Positions 1-9,093 are shown, counted from the first letter of the stretch. The stretch is 64,000 bases of DNA from Mycolicibacterium sp. CR10 (GCF_005222675.1 NZ_STGE01000031.1:186001-250000), one strand, 5' to 3'. Notes: generated from the letters alone by a model not told the origin. Numbers and translations: made by a program.

Positions 1-483
1 ACGAACAACGCTTTTGCGGGGTGCCGCCAGCGGCTTCACCACGGTTCGCCACGACCCACGCGTTCCGCCAGGGGAATCGCGGCCGGTGCGGTAGTACCAG
101 TAGGCGCTGCTGGCCGCGACCGCCACCACCTGCACCCACAGGATCTGCGCGGGGCTCCAACGGTACGACCACATCGCGGCGATCGCCACGAGCGTGATGA
201 TCGCCGCCCCCAGCACCGGCACCGTCGACAGCAGTGCCCGGCGCGGGATGCGCACCCATGTCAACACCGCCGCACCCGGCCCGACCGCGATGAACACCAC
301 CAGGCAGATAGCGCGCAGGGCGGTCGGCACCTCCGCGAGTGCCACGGCACCCGCGACCCCACCGACCGCCGCGAGGTCGGCGAGGCGGAGGCCTCCGACG
401 GGCACCCGGTAGCGCGAAGGAGCACCGTACGTCCCGTCGGTCGGTGCATCGATGCCGACGATCGGTTCGAGCGTCGCCGTCAT
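1..483 (-). CDS. Membrane protein of unknown function, C-terminal part cut by window edge
   Basis: The frame starts with ATG at 483 and stays open to base 1, giving 161 codons without a stop, so the 3' end lies outside the window. The protein begins MTATLEPIVGIDAP, has a short polar N-terminus and then about three or four hydrophobic stretches (around residues 36-70, 84-100 and 112-125) separated by basic loops, which indicates a polytopic membrane protein. Its ATG overlaps the TGA of the preceding glycosyltransferase as ATGA, so it is the last visible gene of the glycan operon and is probably translationally coupled to it. I do not recognise the family. A role in handling the glycan at the membrane is inferred from position only. 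Confidence 0.7.
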   Translation of the reverse strand, partial: MTATLEPIVGIDAPTDGTYGAPSRYRVPVGGLRLADLAAVGGVAGAVALAEVPTALRAICLVVFIAVGPGAAVLTWVRIPRRALLSTVPVLGAAIITLVAIAAMWSYRWSPAQILWVQVVAVAASSAYWYYRTGRDSPGGTRGSWRTVVKPLAAPRKSVVR

Positions 484-1742
484 CGCCGTGCAGCGATCGT
501 GCGGGTGCGGTCCCGTCGGCCCCGCCAGAGCGCGTGCGGCCCGCCCAGCACGGCCAGCACCTCGGTACGTCCCACCGATGCCGGAACGTCGTCGCGAAAG
601 TCACTGGAGGGAGCGATGATCGCGCCGTAATCCACTCCGGCCCGCAGAGAGGGCCGGAGCTGCCGCCGGATCACCGTCGCCGCCAGCCGCCGGTGAGACG
701 GGTCGAGCCCCACCTTCGTCAGCCACGCACCAAGACCCCGGCCGTAACCGCGCGCCTGAGCGAGCAGCGCGGCGTTGTCGCTGCGGTGCCGGTGCCAGAC
801 GATCGCGGACGGCTCCGTGGCCAACACGTCACCGGCGGTCAGCACCCGGAAGAACATGTCGAGGTCCTCACCGCCCTGAGCGGCCGTGCCTGCGCCGAGC
901 GCTTCGTCGAAGCCGCCGAGCTCGAGGACACGGTCCCGCTTCACGGCGAAATTCGCCCCGGTCCCCAAACGACCGACCTGGAACGGAAACAGCGGCTGAT
1001 CCGGCGGCGGCTCGGCCATGCTGAAGAGTCGGGGCTGCAGCGATCCGGCCCACGACACCCGATGGTCGAAGTAACCCTGTGCCGCAGTGCGTAATTCACC
1101 ACTGGGAACCAGTCCCGAGACGCAGGACACGCGTGCGGAGCGGGCGAATCCCCCAGCGATGCCGCGCAACCATCGGCGATCGACGAACACGTCGTCGTCC
1201 GTGAAGGCCACCACGCCGTGGCCGGCGGCACGCAGTCCGGCGTTCCTGGCTCTCGACAGACCGGGAACCGGCTCGACCACCAGGCGCACCCGGCTGTCGG
1301 CGAGCCGCTGCACCACTCGCGCGGTGGCATCGGTGCGCGCAGCGTTGTCGACAACCACCACCTCGAAGGCCGGGTAGTCGAGCAGCAAAATCGATTTCAG
1401 TGCATCGGCGAGCTGATCGGGGCGATCTCTGGTACAGACCACGACCGAGATCTGCGGCAACCCCGAACACCGCTCCGCATCGGCGGTCGGTGTGACCGAC
1501 GGAACCTGCACCCGGACCCGGCCGTCGACGATGGGCGCCTCGACGAAGGCGATGGGCTGCCGGCGCCGTCGCATCAGCACGCGCGCCGTGCGGTATCCGT
1601 CCGCATGGCGGGCGATGAACTCCACGCAGGCCTCGGAGTCCTGGGACCAGTCGTCGACGTCGAGCATCCCGATCCAGCGTGCGTGCCGCCAGGTCGGTGC
1701 GGCCTGCGGCGGCATGGCGGGATCGATCGCGGCAGGCGTCAT
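480..1742 (-). CDS. Family 2 glycosyltransferase
   Basis: 420 residues from ATG at 1742. An N-terminal region of about 95 residues precedes a GT-A fold that begins PQISVVVCTRDRPDQL, typical of GT2 enzymes that move a sugar from a nucleotide-sugar to an acceptor. The DXD-like metal and nucleotide site is FTDDDVF, and the later segment GGEDLDMFFR matches the ED motif near the acceptor site. There is no clear membrane segment, so it is probably cytosolic or membrane-associated. The start overlaps the stop of the GH16 gene (ATGA), and its stop overlaps the next gene in the same way. Donor and acceptor cannot be read from sequence. A longer same-frame reading upstream runs antiparallel through the GH16 gene and is not coding. 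Confidence 0.85.
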   Translation of the reverse strand: MTPAAIDPAMPPQAAPTWRHARWIGMLDVDDWSQDSEACVEFIARHADGYRTARVLMRRRRQPIAFVEAPIVDGRVRVQVPSVTPTADAERCSGLPQISVVVCTRDRPDQLADALKSILLLDYPAFEVVVVDNAARTDATARVVQRLADSRVRLVVEPVPGLSRARNAGLRAAGHGVVAFTDDDVFVDRRWLRGIAGGFARSARVSCVSGLVPSGELRTAAQGYFDHRVSWAGSLQPRLFSMAEPPPDQPLFPFQVGRLGTGANFAVKRDRVLELGGFDEALGAGTAAQGGEDLDMFFRVLTAGDVLATEPSAIVWHRHRSDNAALLAQARGYGRGLGAWLTKVGLDPSHRRLAATVIRRQLRPSLRAGVDYGAIIAPSSDFRDDVPASVGRTEVLAVLGGPHALWRGRRDRTRTIAARR

Positions 1743-2566
1743 TGGGCCACCACCCTGACCCAATCCACCAGCATGGTCGACGGATTCGGCGTGGTGGCAT
1801 CCGGAGGTCCCGGCCACGACCCGCCGACCGCGAGGTTCAACAGCAGGAAGAACGACGCATCGAATACCCATTGGCTGTCGACGGCCAGATCTGCCGGTGT
1901 GACGTGCAAGATCGTCAGGCCGTCGATCCCGGTGACGATGCGGCCGGGGGCGCGTTCCACCCAGTAGGTGTGGAATTCCCCGACCAGCGGGAAGGGCGCC
2001 GGCCCGGCGGTGGAAACCTCCTGTCCCCGTACCGATCCCTGCCTCGGGGCATGGATCCCGGAGTGATACTCGGTCGCGAGGTTGAGTGTCTCGATGACGT
2101 CGATCTCGCCCGCTTCGGGCCACCCCACGCTGTCGATGTTGCTGCCCAGCAACCAGAACGCAGGATGAAGACCGGTCCCCGCTGGCAGCGCGATGCGCGC
2201 CTCCGCCCGGCCCGAGGTGAACTCGATGGTCCCCCGCGTCGTGATGCGGGCTGACGTGATCTGATCCAGGGCGTCGCCACGGGCGGTGATCGCCAGGCGC
2301 CCGGCGCCGTCGAGACCGACATTGGCCGGGCTGTCGGTATAGACCTGCAGTTCGTTGTTTCCCCAGCCTCCCCCGCCGGTGTCGAACCGCCACTGCGGCG
2401 ACGGACGAGCACCTGCGGGGCCGTCGAACTCGTCGGCGAAGATCACCCGGGGCCCCGCCGGCTCGGCGCGCCCCACCGTCGCGGGCACGGTGCAGCCGCA
2501 GAGCGCGATGACGGCGGCCAGGCAGACGACTCGGCGCAGCGGGTGCCGATGACGTTTCGCCGTCAC
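1739..2566 (-). CDS. GH16 family secreted glycoside hydrolase, probable lipoprotein
   Basis: 275 residues from GTG at 2566. The N-terminus has Arg/His-rich residues, a hydrophobic core and a lipobox-like ALCGC, so the mature protein probably begins at Cys25 as a lipoprotein outside the cytoplasmic membrane. The GH16 active-site signature GEIDVIE is intact, with Glu154 as likely nucleophile, Asp156, and Glu159 as acid/base. The family cleaves beta-1,3(-1,4)-glucans or galactans, and some members act as transglycosidases. Sitting between glycosyltransferases and a DUF998 protein, it more likely trims or releases the polymer made by this operon than feeds on external glucan; that is inference. 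It overlaps both neighbours by 4 bp. Confidence 0.85.
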   Translation of the reverse strand: MTAKRHRHPLRRVVCLAAVIALCGCTVPATVGRAEPAGPRVIFADEFDGPAGARPSPQWRFDTGGGGWGNNELQVYTDSPANVGLDGAGRLAITARGDALDQITSARITTRGTIEFTSGRAEARIALPAGTGLHPAFWLLGSNIDSVGWPEAGEIDVIETLNLATEYHSGIHAPRQGSVRGQEVSTAGPAPFPLVGEFHTYWVERAPGRIVTGIDGLTILHVTPADLAVDSQWVFDASFFLLLNLAVGGSWPGPPDATTPNPSTMLVDWVRVVAQ

Positions 2567-3225
2567 CGCAAGTCCTCGACACGTTCCGGGGATTCGGCAG
2601 TCTCGGCCGGCGAGGCGCGCAGCCCGACCGTGCCCAGGGCGATGACCGCCACCAGGATGCCGTAGGTGGCCATCCGTTGGGCACCGCCCGATCCGAAGAC
2701 GTCGTGCCCGCCGATGTAGGTGAAGTATCCGACGAGGCTGACGGCACCGGCGATGACGGCGACGCCGCGCCGTTCACCCGACATCGTTGACGTGGATCCC
2801 AGCGCGATGAACAGCACGCTCACCGCGCCCAGGGTCATGAACACCGATATCGCCGTGAGGTTCCCCGGGTAGTCGACCTGTTGGGTGATGACGCCTGCGG
2901 TCGCCAACCCGACCCCTGCCAGCAGCAGCAGGGCGGCGTGAGCCCGCTCGGTCACCTTCCGCGCGAGGAAGCTCGCCGCGACGAAGGCCACCGCGAGTCC
3001 CGTGACCACCGTGGACACGTTCATCGCGCGGTAGACCTCACTGCACGGCCAGTTGCCCATCGGTCCGCAGAACGCGGCGCCCAGCGGTCCCACCAGATGA
3101 TCCCGGTAGCCGTAATAGCCGCGCCACGATGCCGACACCACCCACTCGGCGGCGAAGTACACGACGGGCACCAGGGCTACCCGCCCGGTCATCCGGGGAT
3201 CATGCAGCCAACGCGCAATCCTCAC
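2563..3225 (-). CDS. DUF998 family membrane protein
   Basis: 220 residues from GTG at 3225, which overlaps the TGA of the upstream glycosyltransferase as GTGA; a longer same-frame reading to 3450 lies inside that gene and was rejected. The protein has six hydrophobic segments with conserved-looking Trp, Tyr and Gly residues in the first loop (SASWRGYYGYRDHLVGPLG), a pattern typical of DUF998 proteins. Their biochemical role is not established. Position within a glycosyltransferase operon suggests a part in glycan or lipid-carrier handling in the cytoplasmic membrane. The family assignment comes from topology and motif appearance and is moderately secure. Confidence 0.75.
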   Translation of the reverse strand: MRIARWLHDPRMTGRVALVPVVYFAAEWVVSASWRGYYGYRDHLVGPLGAAFCGPMGNWPCSEVYRAMNVSTVVTGLAVAFVAASFLARKVTERAHAALLLLAGVGLATAGVITQQVDYPGNLTAISVFMTLGAVSVLFIALGSTSTMSGERRGVAVIAGAVSLVGYFTYIGGHDVFGSGGAQRMATYGILVAVIALGTVGLRASPAETAESPERVEDLR

Positions 3226-4184
3226 TGTGTGCCGTCCCTGCCTCGAAGCGTCAGGCCGAGTCCCACGAGGTAGCCGGCCGTGGTGACGAGCAGTCCCGCC
3301 CCCAGTGCCAGCACCCGGGTGGGCCGCCGGCGCGCATGCCAGATTCCCGAAGGAAGCGTCCTCGTCGTGTATTTGCGTTCGTTCGACAGCGCCGATCGCG
3401 GACCGCAGAGCCCGGCGAGGACGGCCTTGCTTCGACCTTCGTGGAAGCATCGCCGCACGAAGTAGGACAGCGTCATTCGCTCCCGCGGAACGGTATGTGA
3501 CACCGCGAACGCGGTATGGCGGATGATCCGCGCCTGCGGGTCGCGGCGACTCAGCGCAATCCCCATCATCGTCTCCTCACATCCCGCCGGCAGCGTCCCG
3601 ACGCGGCCGAGTCGATCGCAGAAGCCGCCGATGTCGGTCAGGTCGCCGCGCCGCACTGCCATGGCCGCGCCGATCGGGTTGCGTATCGCCGACCCGTCGG
3701 GGGGCAGCCCGCGATAGTCGCATCCGACCACCCAGCCGAATTCCGTTGGGAACCAATCGGGTGCGGATCCCGAGTGCCAGGCGGGATGGACCGCGCCGCC
3801 GAGCGCGGTGATGGTGGGCTCGGCGAAAGCGGTCCGTGCGCCGTCGAGCGCCGCCGCGTGCAGCACGGCGTCGTCGTCGAGGAACACCACGACGTCACCC
3901 CGGGCCGTCTGCAGCCCGGTGTTGCGCGCCCCGGAGAGTCCCCGACGAAATGCGTTCTGCACGATGGTCGGCCGGTCACCGTAGGTGTCCCTCAGGTCGT
4001 GGCACAGCGGTTCGTTGTGGTCGACGACGACGATCAGTTCGTCCCCGTGGCGCAGTTGGTCGAGCACAGTGTCCACCGCGGCGGCCAGCCCCTGTCGCCG
4101 TTGCAGGGTGTAGCAGCAGATGACCACGCTGACCGAGATTGTGGAGGCGACCATCTCGGCCCGCTGGGTGGCGGGTGTGGTCAC
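3222..4184 (-). CDS. Family 2 glycosyltransferase
   Basis: 320 residues from GTG at 4184, in GTGA overlap with the upstream gene. The GT-A core starts ISVSVVICCYTLQRRQGL and carries the DXD-like site FLDDDAVLH. A GCEETMMGIAL segment later in the protein occupies the place of the usual ED acceptor motif. A C-terminal hydrophobic stretch (LALGAGLLVTTAGYLVGLGL) could anchor it in the membrane. It is one of three GT2 enzymes in this operon and resembles chain-building enzymes for cell-surface saccharides. Sugar specificity is unknown. Confidence 0.85.
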   Translation of the reverse strand: MTTPATQRAEMVASTISVSVVICCYTLQRRQGLAAAVDTVLDQLRHGDELIVVVDHNEPLCHDLRDTYGDRPTIVQNAFRRGLSGARNTGLQTARGDVVVFLDDDAVLHAAALDGARTAFAEPTITALGGAVHPAWHSGSAPDWFPTEFGWVVGCDYRGLPPDGSAIRNPIGAAMAVRRGDLTDIGGFCDRLGRVGTLPAGCEETMMGIALSRRDPQARIIRHTAFAVSHTVPRERMTLSYFVRRCFHEGRSKAVLAGLCGPRSALSNERKYTTRTLPSGIWHARRRPTRVLALGAGLLVTTAGYLVGLGLTLRGRDGTQ

Positions 4185-5062
4185 CGCGACCAGCCGGCGG
4201 CGACCGCGCGTACTACCCGATGCTCACGTCGCTCACGACTGATGGTCCGCAACACCCGCAGCCCGTCGGTGGCGGCGTTGAGGTTGCTGCGCCCGTAGAG
4301 CCGTTTGCCCTCGAAGCTGCCTACCTCTCGGATCTGCCAGCCGCTGCGCGCCGCGCGAACGTTGATCACGGTCTCGATCTCGAAGCCGTCGCCCCACTGA
4401 GGCTCCGCGACATCGGTCTCCGGAAGGTTCAAGCACGTGAGGTTGCGCCGCCAGAACGCGTTGTACCCGTAGCACAGGTCGCTGAACCCGGTCTGGAATA
4501 TGCGATTCACCAGCCAGTTCAGCCCCTTGTTACCGGCCCTGCGCAGATGGGTGATGTCGTCGCTTCCTCCGCCGCGGGAGAACCGGCTGCCCTTCGCGAG
4601 GTCGGCTCCGTCCAGGAGTGCCGCCACGAAACGGGGGATCTCCGCGGGATCGGTGGAGCCGTCGCCGTCGATCATGACGATGATGTCTCCGGTGGCGGCG
4701 CGGAAGCCACACGCCAGCGCGTTGCCTTTTCCGTTGCGGGTCTGCTCGATAACGGTCGCATTCGGCCAGAGTCGACGCGCAACATCGGCCGTACCGTCCA
4801 GTGATCCGCCGTCGATCACGACGATTTCGTCGACCGGCGGCATTCGCCGTGCGACGTGAGGCAGGTTCCTGGCCTCGTTGCGGGTCGGCAGAACCACGCT
4901 CACGGTCGGGCGACCGACGCTTCCCGGGGTGGTCGGCTCAGCAATCCAGTCCTCGGTCGTCGAGCCTGGACGTGTGCCGACGGACTTCCCGTGGATATCG
5001 TGCAAGAAGTTGCCGATATTTGCTTTCAACTGCACGTCCGACTCCGGAACGACATCCGTCAA
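4181..5062 (-). CDS. Family 2 glycosyltransferase, polyprenyl-phosphate type
   Basis: 293 residues from a TTG start at 5062, chosen because a strong Shine-Dalgarno AAGGAG (5072-5077) sits 9 nt upstream. The catalytic domain begins at about residue 53 (PTVSVVLPTRNEARNL) and has the features of dolichol/polyprenyl-phosphate glycosyltransferases: VVIDGGSLDGT, then MIDGDGSTDP as the metal-binding DXD region. The first 50 residues are polar and atypical. In this class the enzyme loads one sugar onto a lipid phosphate on the cytoplasmic face, which fits its place as first gene of a glycan operon facing a flippase gene. Overlaps the next gene by 4 bp. Confidence 0.85.
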   Translation of the reverse strand: MTDVVPESDVQLKANIGNFLHDIHGKSVGTRPGSTTEDWIAEPTTPGSVGRPTVSVVLPTRNEARNLPHVARRMPPVDEIVVIDGGSLDGTADVARRLWPNATVIEQTRNGKGNALACGFRAATGDIIVMIDGDGSTDPAEIPRFVAALLDGADLAKGSRFSRGGGSDDITHLRRAGNKGLNWLVNRIFQTGFSDLCYGYNAFWRRNLTCLNLPETDVAEPQWGDGFEIETVINVRAARSGWQIREVGSFEGKRLYGRSNLNAATDGLRVLRTISRERREHRVVRAVAAGWSR

Positions 5063-5226
5063 GACCCCAAACTCCTTGTCTCGATCTTGTTTTCAATGAC
5101 CGCGGCGACAGAGCGCATGACGGCATGGGATAGCTGGCTCATTGTTCGCCTTAACTACGCCGGACTGTATCGACACCGGAGGCGGGCTGGGCGCCTACCC
5201 CGGGACGCTATGACGAGCATCACAAC

Positions 5227-5245
5227 TTTGGGTAGCCTAACCATT
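5227..5245. promoter_or_regulatory. Candidate IdeR (iron box) operator
   Basis: The reverse strand reads AATGGTTAGGCTACCCAAA. Aligned by eye with the published mycobacterial IdeR consensus TTAGGTTAGGCTAACCTAA it matches at 14 of 19 positions, including an unbroken run GGTTAGGCTA. It lies in the divergent intergenic region, just upstream of a possible -10 box for the flippase-NRPS gene, where an iron-loaded repressor would block transcription. No binding data are available. Confidence 0.45.
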
Positions 5246-5257
5246 ATTCGCTGTCCT

Positions 5258-5263
5258 TAGTAT
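5258..5263 (+). promoter_or_regulatory. Candidate -10 box for the flippase-NRPS gene
   Basis: TAGTAT at 5258-5263 fits the actinobacterial TAnnnT -10 pattern. The expected -35 zone falls inside the IdeR-like box. The remaining 5063-5319 intergenic DNA is visibly less GC-rich than its surroundings. I could not place a convincing promoter for the leftward operon. Confidence 0.3.
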
Positions 5264-5319
5264 CCTCATCGAAGCAGTAACCGAACGCACCCCACCCCGC
5301 TCCGACGAGGAACTTCTGC

Positions 5320-8300
5320 ATGCCGACCACAGGCAGTCCCGATGCCCTGCGCACCCAGCAAACAGCCTCTGCGACTGCGGAACTGGGCACGGGGTTTACC
5401 AGCATGTCCCGCAGGCAGGGTCGGCACCAGAACAGAAACGGACTCGGCATCGATATCGCCGCGGTTATGACCTCGAGTGCCGCCACCGGCATCCTCGGTT
5501 TCGTGTTCTGGACCGTCGCCGCACGCGGCTTCGACACCGCGGAAGTGGGCCGGGCATCCGCGATCATCTCCTCGGCGACCTTGATCGCGATCCTCGCCAA
5601 CTTCAGCCTCGGCAGCCTCTATGAACGCTTCCTTCCACTGGCAGGTGCCCGCACCCAAAGACTCGTGCGGGAGGGCACCGCGTTCGTCGCGTGCGCCGCA
5701 GTGCTGTTCGGCGTCGTGTTCGTTGTTGTCGGGCCACGCGCGCAGTTGTTCCCGAACTGGACTGAGGCACTGCTCTTTCCGATATTCGTCGCGGTGCTCG
5801 CCATCTATGCGCTTCAGGATCAGATCCTGATTGGGTTGAACCGGGCGCGCATGATCGCCACCAAGAACATCGGGCAGTCCACCGCCAAGCTGATCGTCGT
5901 CGCCACCCTCATCCCGGTCGCCACGGGCGCCGCGATCGTCTGGTCGTGGGTGCTGCCCGCCGCCGTGATCACGGCGGTCATCGCGGTGTTCGTCATTCGG
6001 CGTGAGAGCGGCGGTCGTGCCGGCGCCGCCACGCTGCCGGAGCGCCGCGAGCTGGTCCACTTCTTCGCGAGCTCGTACGCCATCAACGCGATCAACGTCA
6101 TCGTGCCGCTGCTGGTGCCGTTGATCGTCGTCGCCCAACTCGGCACCGAGATGAACGCGTACTTCTCGATGTGCTGGTTGGTGGTCAACACCCTCGGCGC
6201 CCTGATCGTGGCGACCGCGGCACCCTTCATCGCCACCGCATCGACCCCGGGTGCCGACGTGCGTTCCTGCACAGTTCGATTCGTGTTGTTGTGCGGGGGC
6301 GCGGCGGTCACCGGTTGTCTGACGCTGATCATCGCCGCGCCGCTCATCCTCGGAATCCTGGGCCCGCACTACGCCGAGAACGGCACCACCCTCATCCGGA
6401 TCATGGCCCTGGTCCTGCCCGCCGTGGCGCTGACGACGATCTACACGGCGTTGGCGCGGCTACAGCGCCGGCTGCGACTGGCCGTCGTCAGCCAGATCGT
6501 GCTCGGCGTTCTCGTGGTCGCCGGAGTTATCGTCACGACGCCGCGCTGGGGCATCAACGCTGTCGGCTATACCTACCTCGGCGCCGAACTGTTCATCACG
6601 CTGGTCGTCCTGGGGCCCACCATCGTGCTGCTGCGTACCGCTGCCTCCACGCCCCGCGGTCAGGCACTCGACGGCCCGGCGCCGATGGCGACACGGCCGG
6701 ACTTCTCCCATGTCGGCGCTGTCGAGTACGGCTCGGTCAGCCGACGGTTCGAGCAGGTCGCCGCGATGCTGCCGGGGCATATCGCACTGCGCACCGAGGA
6801 CTGCGCCCTCACCTATGGCGCGCTGCACACCGCCGCCGCCGGGTGGACCTCGGCGCTGAGGGGTCGCCACGAACCCGATGCACCGCTGGCCCTTGTCGGC
6901 GACCTCGATCCGAACACTGCCGCGGTGATCCTCGGTAGCTTCGCGGCCGGATCCCCACTGGTGCCGCTGGACCCCGGTCTTCCGCGCGACAGGATGACGC
7001 ACATTTTCGGTGCCCTCCGCGAGCGGGGGTATCGCCTCGATACCGTCGTGGTGGACGACGTGGCCAGCACGCTGACAGGCGCGCTGGCCGAAGACCACAC
7101 CGTGTGGCCGGCAAGCCGGTCGCTGCCGATGCCCTCTGCGCCCTCCCGATCCACCGCCGGCCCCGTGCTCGGCACGCAATCAGTGACCAGCATCCAATTC
7201 ACGTCGGGCTCGTCGGGGGAACCCAAGGCGGTTCTGCACACCAATGGGACGTGGCTCAGCGACTGGATTTTGCACCGGGACAGGTTCGGGATCGGTGAGG
7301 GCAGTCGCGTCGCCCTGTGCATGCCGGTGAGCTTCGCCGCTGGGCTCAACGTTCTCGTCGGATCGCTGCTCTCGGGCGCCGAGGTCATCGCGATCGACCC
7401 GCGCAACTGCAGCCCGGCCGCCGCGATCGAGCGCCTCGCCGACGCCGACATCGTCATGTGCACGCCCTCGTTCTTGCAGTCGCTGACGGACGCCGCGGGT
7501 GACGGGGCCCTCGATAGGGTTCAGCGCATCGTCACCACCGGGGAGCCGTTGTACAGCAACGTTATCCGGCGTGCCCGAGCCCTGGCACCGCATGCCGTTC
7601 TGACCAACTGGGCCGGTTCGTCGGAGACCCTGGGCATCGCGCACTTCGATATCTGGCCCACCGACGAGCTACCCGCGGGCGTCATCCCGGCGGGCATCGC
7701 CGTACCGCACAAGACGCTCGGCATCGACGAACAGGGCCGACTCACTGTCACGTCGCCCTACCTGGCCGCGGGTTACCTCAAGCCGGAGGATGCCTCCACA
7801 ACGTTCATCGAGAATGCCGATGGCAGTAGAACCTTCGTGACCAATGACCGTGCTCGCATCACTGAGGACGGGATCCTGATGGTGCTCGGCCGGATGGACG
7901 CCGCGGTGAAGATTCGGGGATATCTGGTCGAGCCCGCCGAGGTCGAGGCCGCGATGCTCGACTGCCCAGGCATCCGCGAGGCGCTTGTGGTGGCCGACCC
8001 ACTCGCCGAGACCCCGGTGTTGACCGCGTATGTCGCGCCCACACCGGGAGCCCGCAGCCCTGCGGTGGCCGATGTCCGCGCGCAGTTACATACCCGGCTG
8101 CCCGCCTGGATGGTGCCCACCCACGTCGTGATGCTGGAAGCGTTGCCGCGCAACGAACGCGGCAAGGTCGACCGACGCGCACTGCCCGTCCCCGTTCGTG
8201 GACCGATCGTGCCTCCCGCCCCGGGGCTCGAGACCGAGATCGCCGCGGCATGGGCCGACGTGCTGCGCCTCGACGCGATCGGGCGTGACGAGAATTTCTA

Positions 8301-9093
8301 TGCTCTGGGCGGGGACTCGCTCAACGTTGCGCAGATGATCGGGGTCGTCGGCGATCTCCACAATGTTCACCTGGCGGCGTCAGACCTCGCCGCAGCTCCC
8401 ACCGTGGCACAGTTCGCCGAGGTCCTGGGCACCCGCCGAGCGGGAGTGTGCACCGCCGGCGATGATCAGATCGCCTCCACGACCGTCATTCTCCGTCCGC
8501 CGGCCGAGGAGACACGGGACACGTTGTTCTGCTTTGCGGGCGCCGGCGCATCGGCGCTGTCCTTCGTTCCACTGGCCGACCGGGCCGACCGGCACACGGC
8601 AGTGATCGCGTTCCAGGCGCAGGGTCTGGAGAACCGGGCGTTCCCGGACTGGACGGTCGGGCGCGCGGCGCGGCGGCACCTCGCGGATCTGCTGGCGCTT
8701 CAGCCGCAGGGCCCGTACACGTTGGTCGGGCACTCGCTGGGCGCGTTCATCGCACTCGATGTCGCCAACCGGCTGCAGACACTCGGCCATCACATCGAAC
8801 TGGTCACGCTGCTGGATCCATTCCTGCCACCCCGAACCGTGCGGGCGGCCCGTCGACTGCTGCCGGATGTCACGTCGACGCTGCTCGAGCAATCCCCTGC
8901 AAATCGCTTCGCGCTGTGGCGACGCCGGCTGTGGCTGCCCCTGGCGGGCATCGTCGACGGCACCGCGCAGCAGAAGGTGGAGGCGCTGCGCGAGGTCGGC
9001 GTACGGGTCGGCTGGCTGCACCGGCCACGGCCCTTCGACGGCCGAACCCTGTTGGTGCTCAGCAGTTTCAACCGCGACGACGACCGGGTGTGA
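5320..9093 (+). CDS. Flippase / adenylation / carrier / thioesterase fusion protein, thioesterase truncated by a stop
   Basis: 1257 residues from ATG at 5320, preceded by GAGGA. Residues about 40-445 form a multi-helix MOP-type polysaccharide flippase. About 465-950 is an NRPS-like adenylation domain with A3 TSGSSGEPK (from Thr628), WAGSSET, GRMD (857), IRGYLVEPAEVE and the catalytic Lys949 in ERGKVDRRAL. About 960-1035 is a carrier domain with GGDSL, phosphopantetheine site Ser1000. A type I thioesterase follows, with nucleophile Ser1139 in GHSLGAF and an Asp in LLDPFLP. The position usually held by the substrate-amine-binding Asp of A domains is Ala673, so a non-alpha-amino acid or another acyl substrate is possible. 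A TGA at 9091-9093 ends the frame before the thioesterase His; the same frame continues to 9216. The gene could be newly inactivated, read through, or mis-sequenced there. The fusion suggests activation of an acyl group linked to export of a lipid-bound glycan; substrate and reaction are unknown. Confidence 0.85.
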   Translation: MPTTGSPDALRTQQTASATAELGTGFTSMSRRQGRHQNRNGLGIDIAAVMTSSAATGILGFVFWTVAARGFDTAEVGRASAIISSATLIAILANFSLGSLYERFLPLAGARTQRLVREGTAFVACAAVLFGVVFVVVGPRAQLFPNWTEALLFPIFVAVLAIYALQDQILIGLNRARMIATKNIGQSTAKLIVVATLIPVATGAAIVWSWVLPAAVITAVIAVFVIRRESGGRAGAATLPERRELVHFFASSYAINAINVIVPLLVPLIVVAQLGTEMNAYFSMCWLVVNTLGALIVATAAPFIATASTPGADVRSCTVRFVLLCGGAAVTGCLTLIIAAPLILGILGPHYAENGTTLIRIMALVLPAVALTTIYTALARLQRRLRLAVVSQIVLGVLVVAGVIVTTPRWGINAVGYTYLGAELFITLVVLGPTIVLLRTAASTPRGQALDGPAPMATRPDFSHVGAVEYGSVSRRFEQVAAMLPGHIALRTEDCALTYGALHTAAAGWTSALRGRHEPDAPLALVGDLDPNTAAVILGSFAAGSPLVPLDPGLPRDRMTHIFGALRERGYRLDTVVVDDVASTLTGALAEDHTVWPASRSLPMPSAPSRSTAGPVLGTQSVTSIQFTSGSSGEPKAVLHTNGTWLSDWILHRDRFGIGEGSRVALCMPVSFAAGLNVLVGSLLSGAEVIAIDPRNCSPAAAIERLADADIVMCTPSFLQSLTDAAGDGALDRVQRIVTTGEPLYSNVIRRARALAPHAVLTNWAGSSETLGIAHFDIWPTDELPAGVIPAGIAVPHKTLGIDEQGRLTVTSPYLAAGYLKPEDASTTFIENADGSRTFVTNDRARITEDGILMVLGRMDAAVKIRGYLVEPAEVEAAMLDCPGIREALVVADPLAETPVLTAYVAPTPGARSPAVADVRAQLHTRLPAWMVPTHVVMLEALPRNERGKVDRRALPVPVRGPIVPPAPGLETEIAAAWADVLRLDAIGRDENFYALGGDSLNVAQMIGVVGDLHNVHLAASDLAAAPTVAQFAEVLGTRRAGVCTAGDDQIASTTVILRPPAEETRDTLFCFAGAGASALSFVPLADRADRHTAVIAFQAQGLENRAFPDWTVGRAARRHLADLLALQPQGPYTLVGHSLGAFIALDVANRLQTLGHHIELVTLLDPFLPPRTVRAARRLLPDVTSTLLEQSPANRFALWRRRLWLPLAGIVDGTAQQKVEALREVGVRVGWLHRPRPFDGRTLLVLSSFNRDDDRV

